Assembly (NCBI RefSeq): GCF_025200925.1
Contig: NZ_CP104174.1
Span: forward strand, 1,178,001 to 1,242,000
Direction: 5' to 3'
From: Bradyrhizobium sp. CB1015
GTDB lineage: Bacteria; Pseudomonadota; Alphaproteobacteria; Rhizobiales; Xanthobacteraceae
DNA length: 64,000 nt
Position 1 is the first letter of the stretch; every line of letters begins with the position of its first letter. Both the position numbers and the translations under genes were made by a program. This document shows positions 60,874-64,000 of the stretch, piece after piece. Under the pieces are notes generated by a model, which saw nothing but the letters and a program-made list of their open reading frames with translations, had not been told where the DNA came from and ran no database searches.

Positions 60874-61682
60874 AAGCCGCTTCCGACGCGGCCCGAGAGA
60901 GCGATCTGATCCCCGAGAGAGGAGCGAACTTCACTGGGCCGCAGAGTTGTTACCATTTTTTCCCAATCCTAAATCATTGTTTACAATCTGCTGTCATCCT
61001 TGTTCGCATGCTGAAAGGTATTGTGATCTGCTTTTTCGCCTTCGTATTTTCAAGCCCTGGACGGCTACCTGATGCCGGTCGGCATCGCGACGCGGTTGTT
61101 ACAATGCTGATCGAGATCGACGACAGTTGGAGCCGCTAGCGCTTTCGCTCCAATGGGACAGCCAGGGCACATAGAACTCATCGTCTCGCCTGCGATACGT
61201 CGCGCGATGATTGCGATCAACGACCAGAAAGCGTTTCGCGCTTTACGGTCCAAATGGGAGCGTCTGGAAGTGCGAGCGCGATGGTGTCTCGCCGCGCACA
61301 CTCTGGAAGCTGCTCGCGAATCTCCTGATGGAGGACGAACCGCAGACAACCGTTACGACGGCTTCACTCACCACAGTCCGTATGCGCCTGAGCAAGGTTG
61401 GCCTAAATGTCTTGAAAGCGAACTTAGTCAGGAAGGCATGACGCTGGCGCTAATGCTCGATCTTCCTTCGGAGCTACCATCACGGCGCGTCAATCGGGCG
61501 ACGGCCGTTGCAGCGTCTCCGCTCATCCCATGGCGCTCGCATCCAGGCATTGCGCCGTTAAGGAACTGGTTACTAGTCACTGTCACCTTTGCTGTATTAG
61601 GCCGCGATATGCGGCAGTGCATTCCGAGAACGGTTTAATACTTCGACACGCCCGGTTGGCGGTTTCTTGAAGGAGAGGCCCA
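60874..61682. other. Gap with no supported gene
   Basis: About 800 bp. A frame at 61153-61638 (MGQPGHIELIVSPAIRR...) is weakly similar at its start to the protein at 62076, but its C-terminal half looks out of frame, so it is not annotated. No RNA gene, repeat or promoter seen. Confidence 0.4.
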
Positions 61683-61817
61683 ATGTTTAAGGGCTTCACG
61701 GTGGCAGTTGTGGCGTTGATTAGCACAGCGCAGCTGGATCGATACCTAACCAACGGTCGGTACACCGACGCGGCTATAGCTATGCTGCGGCAAATTGGGC
61801 GCTCGTTTGGTTTTTGA
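61683..61817 (+). CDS. Small membrane-associated peptide
   Basis: A 44-residue protein (MFKGFTVAVVALISTAQLDRY...MLRQIGRSFGF) with GGAGAGG seven bases before ATG 61683. It has one amphipathic hydrophobic helix near its start. Short peptides beginning MFKGF and ending in FGF are frequent in Bradyrhizobium genomes. The function is unknown. Confidence 0.65.
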   Translation: MFKGFTVAVVALISTAQLDRYLTNGRYTDAAIAMLRQIGRSFGF

Positions 61818-61842
61818 ATATTATTGGACGCGGAGGCGCGTG

Positions 61843-62041
61843 ATGGACATCTCATGGGCTGATCTCGATAGCGATGAGCAGCGCACCATTGCGATATTGG
61901 GAGCCGGACTTTCCATTGAACTGTGCGACCCTCTTGCCCTCCTGACGCTAAGGCCGGCTCGGTCTGGTCATAGGGTCGCATTTGACCGCCGCTGGACACA
62001 ATCTGCGAAGAGATGCCGTTGTGAAGAGTGCCGCGGGCTAA
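61843..62041 (+). pseudogene. Frameshifted small winged-helix-like protein
   Basis: GGAGG precedes ATG 61843. The frame reads MDISWADLDSDEQRTIAILGAGLSIELCDPLALLTLR and then resumes, after one extra base near 61945, as GLVIGSHLTAAGHNLRRDAVVKSAAG and stops at 62039-62041. The joined product (about 65 residues) looks like a small winged-helix protein. A single C insertion breaks it. Confidence 0.65.
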
Positions 62042-62075
62042 GCGTTGCGGGTGTTCATTGAGACTAGGATCGGGG

Positions 62076-62288
62076 ATGCCAAGCGCAATCGAACTTATTG
62101 TAGACGCTTACGTTCGCCTCAATGACAGGAGAGCTCTCGACGATCTGCGCATACAGCGCCGGAAGCTGGCCGTGGACCTGAAGGCACGCACCGACTTTGA
62201 CTGCCGGACAACCATTCAGCAGATCGAGGAAGATATCCTCGTGATCGAGGCTGGGCTGGCGCAGCTGGATGGTGCGGCGACGAGCTAA
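62076..62288 (+). CDS. Small conserved-looking helical protein
   Basis: A 70-residue protein (MPSAIELIVDAYVRLNDRRALDDLRIQRRKLAVDLKAR...IEEDILVIEAGLAQLDG) with AGGATCGGGG upstream. Two helices with regular Leu/Arg spacing suggest a coiled coil. It lies in a run of small genes typical of rhizobial accessory regions. No function recognised. Confidence 0.6.
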   Translation: MPSAIELIVDAYVRLNDRRALDDLRIQRRKLAVDLKARTDFDCRTTIQQIEEDILVIEAGLAQLDGAATS

Positions 62289-62306
62289 GCCGCCGACCTG
62301 CTCGAC

Positions 62307-62507
62307 CTAGATCATCCGCTCCTTGGTGACCCGCAAGCTGCGAACGTAATAGCCCTGTCTTTGAACGGCTGACTTGATCTCGTCGCTGACTTTGAGAACT
62401 CGTTTTCTGCTCTTGCGCCAATTATTTGCAGAGTAAGCGCCGGGTATCGCGGCCCCTGTGCTTAGAACGAGCAAGTCCCGCTTGCCATTGCGATAGACAT
62501 CAAACAC
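62307..62507 (-). CDS. Small basic protein of unknown function
   Basis: A 66-residue protein starting at GTG 62507 ([22 protein letters not shown]) with GGAAA upstream. It is rich in Arg and Lys ([27 protein letters not shown]) and may bind nucleic acid. Similar short proteins occur widely in Bradyrhizobium. The function is unknown. Confidence 0.6.
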   Translation of the reverse strand: MFDVYRNGKRDLLVLSTGAAIPGAYSANNWRKSRKRVLKVSDEIKSAVQRQGYYVRSLRVTKERMI

Positions 62508-62860
62508 TTTCCGCCCCCGCTGATTGTATCGAAGTAAACACGAAGTATGTTTCAGTCATTCTGCTCGGTCAGCTTACTACCTCGAATGGCCGTGCGGGTT
62601 GCAAATGTGCAACGCCCCGCGACTTCTGCTTCACCAGCAAAGATGCGGTGGAACGTCCTTTGCGCCTGACCGCTCGCCTCGGGATTGCACACCCTCAGTG
62701 CCACGGCGCTACAAAAGTAGCCACCGAGGACGAACATTCGTGGGTCAAGTCTATTGCCGCATAAGAGGTCCACTCAGCCGATTGGCTTTGCTCACCAGCA
62801 CTATTCGGAACGTTGCACTTTCTGGTGCGTTGGGTGTCATCCAGATCTAAGGAGCGCGTT
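62508..62860. other. Gap with no supported gene
   Basis: About 350 bp. Open frames exist on both strands, but none has a ribosome site or conserved-looking content. The last bases (AAGGAGCGCGTT) are the ribosome site of the next, broken gene. Confidence 0.4.
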
Positions 62861-63031
62861 ATGGATCGCGCGAGCATGTGAAAGGTGCTGCTGATAAGGC
62901 CAAGGGCAGCATTAAGGAAGGCGCCGGTAAGCTAAGCGGCGATAAGGACCTGCAAATGGAAGGCAAGGCACAATGCCGCAGGTGACGTTAAGGATGCGGC
63001 GAGAGACGCAGCAGACGCCATGAAGAAGTGA
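62861..63031 (+). pseudogene. Frameshifted CsbD-like stress protein
   Basis: The ATG at 62861 has a good GGAG site. The CsbD-like sequence (EHVKGAADKAKGSIKEGAGKLSGDKDLQMEGKA ... AAGDVKDAARDAADAMKK) appears only after skipping two extra bases near 62871 and one near 62974. The restored protein is about 55 residues, normal for this small general-stress family. Total length stays a multiple of three, but the first shift meets a TGA, so the gene is broken. Confidence 0.75.
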
Positions 63032-63341
63032 GTTCCGCTCATTATCTAGGTTTAGCGCTCGCCGCTCCTTCCGGGGGGCTTTTGTTTGTGCTTCTAGAAA
63101 GAAAGCGCGCGCAAATGCAGCGGCCATCAGAACCTGAGCACATCATCCAACAACTGGCCGTTGCGGCACCTTCACCTCGTTCCAAGGCTTCGTTCTGAGG
63201 ACGTGGCCTTTCGGAACTCTTGCAGTCCGCAATGAGTTACAGAGCCGCCGACAGGAGGAGCATGAGCGGTCGCGTGCGCGGTAGCACGTGACGGTTGCTT
63301 GATCGCGCCGGCCGGCAGCACTTGAACAGAGAGAGGCGACA
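63032..63341. other. Gap upstream of a secreted-protein gene
   Basis: About 310 bp without a gene. A T-rich stretch near 63075-63090 follows a GC-rich hairpin-like sequence (CCTTCCGGGGGG) and could end the CsbD-like transcript. AGAGAGGCGAC precedes the next ATG. Confidence 0.4.
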
Positions 63342-63608
63342 ATGAAGGCAAGACTTCTTCTTGCTGGCGCATTAATCATCGGATGCGCCGCCCCGGCACT
63401 GGCCGATGAGTACTATGTCGTGCAGGGTCCGAACCGCCAATGCACCGTTACCACCACACGTCCGGCGGACAAGGAGGTCGTAACACAGATCGGTCCGCTG
63501 GCTTTCAAGAGCCGCGTGGAAGCCGAAGATCGCATCAAGCAGACCAAAGTCTGCGAGGAAGGGACGGTTGGCAGTAGCGGCAGCACGACTGTCATCAAAG
63601 AGAAATAG
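63342..63608 (+). CDS. Small secreted protein of unknown function
   Basis: An 88-residue protein with a signal peptide (LLLAGALIIGCAAPALA, cleaved before DEYYVVQGP). The mature part (YYVVQGPNRQCTVTTTRPADKEVVTQIGPLAFKSRVEAEDRIKQTKVC) looks like a compact beta-rich domain with two cysteines that could form a disulfide. Similar periplasmic proteins are common in Bradyrhizobium. It is intact, with a good AGAGAGGCGAC ribosome site and a terminator behind it. Confidence 0.82.
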   Translation: MKARLLLAGALIIGCAAPALADEYYVVQGPNRQCTVTTTRPADKEVVTQIGPLAFKSRVEAEDRIKQTKVCEEGTVGSSGSTTVIKEK

Positions 63609-63646
63609 TCGAGGGCATCATTCCTGAACGTCTTTGGCTATTCGAG

Positions 63647-63683
63647 AAAAGTCGCGCCCATCCTGTCGGCGCGACTTTTTGTT
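63647..63683. terminator. Rho-independent terminator after the secreted-protein gene
   Basis: The stem AAAAGTCGCGCC (63647-63658) pairs with GGCGCGACTTTTT (63668-63680) around a 9-base loop, with T-runs on both sides. It ends the transcript of the gene at 63342-63608 and could also work on the minus strand. Confidence 0.8.
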
Positions 63684-64000
63684 TGCCATGCCGGCATTCG
63701 ACCAGTGGATTTCTGGCGCGTGCCTCTGCGGCGACGATGATTGCTGAAGTTAGCGAACTGGCCGGGTGTCCGCGGCGACGGTGGCATGCCCCAAGTGCAT
63801 CAGCGCTATCATCTCTCCCACCTTCGATGTTGCGCGTCGCGGGCGCGGGATAGTCCGGGAAGTCGCCGGCTCGGCTGCAAGTTGCCGATGTGGACACCGA
63901 CCACGCCAGTAGGGCGCGAGGATGGCGGCTTGGTTAATTACCCTTGAGTGCAGCTCCTTGCTCTCAATGAGAGGCCGAAGCCCTTGGATCAGGCAAAAGG
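63684..64000. other. Unassigned end of the window
   Basis: About 320 bp. One frame contains CPKC and CRCG (at about 63770-63910), but it has no clear start, so no gene is called. The region continues beyond the window. Confidence 0.4.

Noticed and set aside
61153..61638. 161-residue plus-strand frame
   Set aside because: Only its first about 40 residues look coding-like; the rest changes composition, and there is no ribosome site. Left as gap.
45711..64000. Second attachment site (direct repeat of the tRNA 3' end) and an integrase
   Set aside because: I looked for GGTTCGATCCCTGTCGTGCC downstream and saw no copy, and no integrase-like gene is in the window. The island idea rests on context only.
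1..64000. CRISPR array
   Set aside because: No regularly spaced identical repeats with unique spacers were seen; the repeats present are dispersed palindromes and two copies of one element.

Overview
The window looks like a chromosome segment of a Bradyrhizobium-type alphaproteobacterium (order Rhizobiales/Hyphomicrobiales). Supporting signs are the very high GC content, a homospermidine synthase next to an ornithine decarboxylase, a CpdR response regulator, a ROSE-type RNA thermometer before a small heat-shock gene, an mmgR/suhB-type sRNA, and abundant hairpin repeats between genes. This is judged by reading alone; no database search was run.

1-45.8 kb is ordinary, dense chromosome. In order: a Zur-box-controlled zinc operon (His-rich small protein, znuC, znuB, znuA) with a COG0523 metallochaperone and a coupled WD40 protein; a frameshifted mgtC; polyamine genes (homospermidine synthase, RidA, GNAT, ornithine decarboxylase with a long leader); M3 oligopeptidase, DUF1007 and a NicO nickel/cobalt exporter; MAPEG, hemH, SPFH and NfeD; an IS3-family element; an HxlR regulator with a double operator facing a carboxymuconolactone decarboxylase-like gene; arabinose-5-phosphate isomerase; an outer-membrane barrel; gltD and gltB; hydrolases; Hsp20; a large di-heme cytochrome; a cyclase with TPRs; LysE, TauE and LysR; hisN; an mmgR/suhB-type sRNA; N-formylglutamate amidohydrolase; cpdR; and tRNA-Val(GAC).

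Palindromic repeats sit between many of these genes. Two copies of a 211-bp element with 14-bp terminal inverted repeats and 10-bp target duplications are inserted exactly at the tips of two different hairpin repeats, and the IS3 element also landed in such a repeat.

After the tRNA the character changes to a lower-GC accessory region (about 46-64 kb). Its first part, 46.1-53.3 kb, looks like a defence or conflict island. It holds an unknown HTH-like gene behind a perfect palindromic operator; a chimera that looks like an ABC-three-component (ABC-3C) effector fused to the C-terminal end of its DUF2326 ATPase; and a tightly coupled four-gene operon (PD-(D/E)xK-like protein, small unknown protein, Lon-like AAA+ ATPase, DUF2130 nuclease-like coiled-coil protein) divergent from an XRE regulator. 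That operon is the best candidate here for an undescribed system.

From 53.5 kb onward the sequence is mostly a gene graveyard: a broken FixJ-like regulator, an SDR lacking its catalytic segment, a truncated substrate-binding protein, a frameshifted IS1182-type transposase, a decayed TPR protein, and several small rhizobial proteins broken by one- or two-base indels. A few intact genes lie among them: an SGNH esterase and several small secreted or helical proteins.
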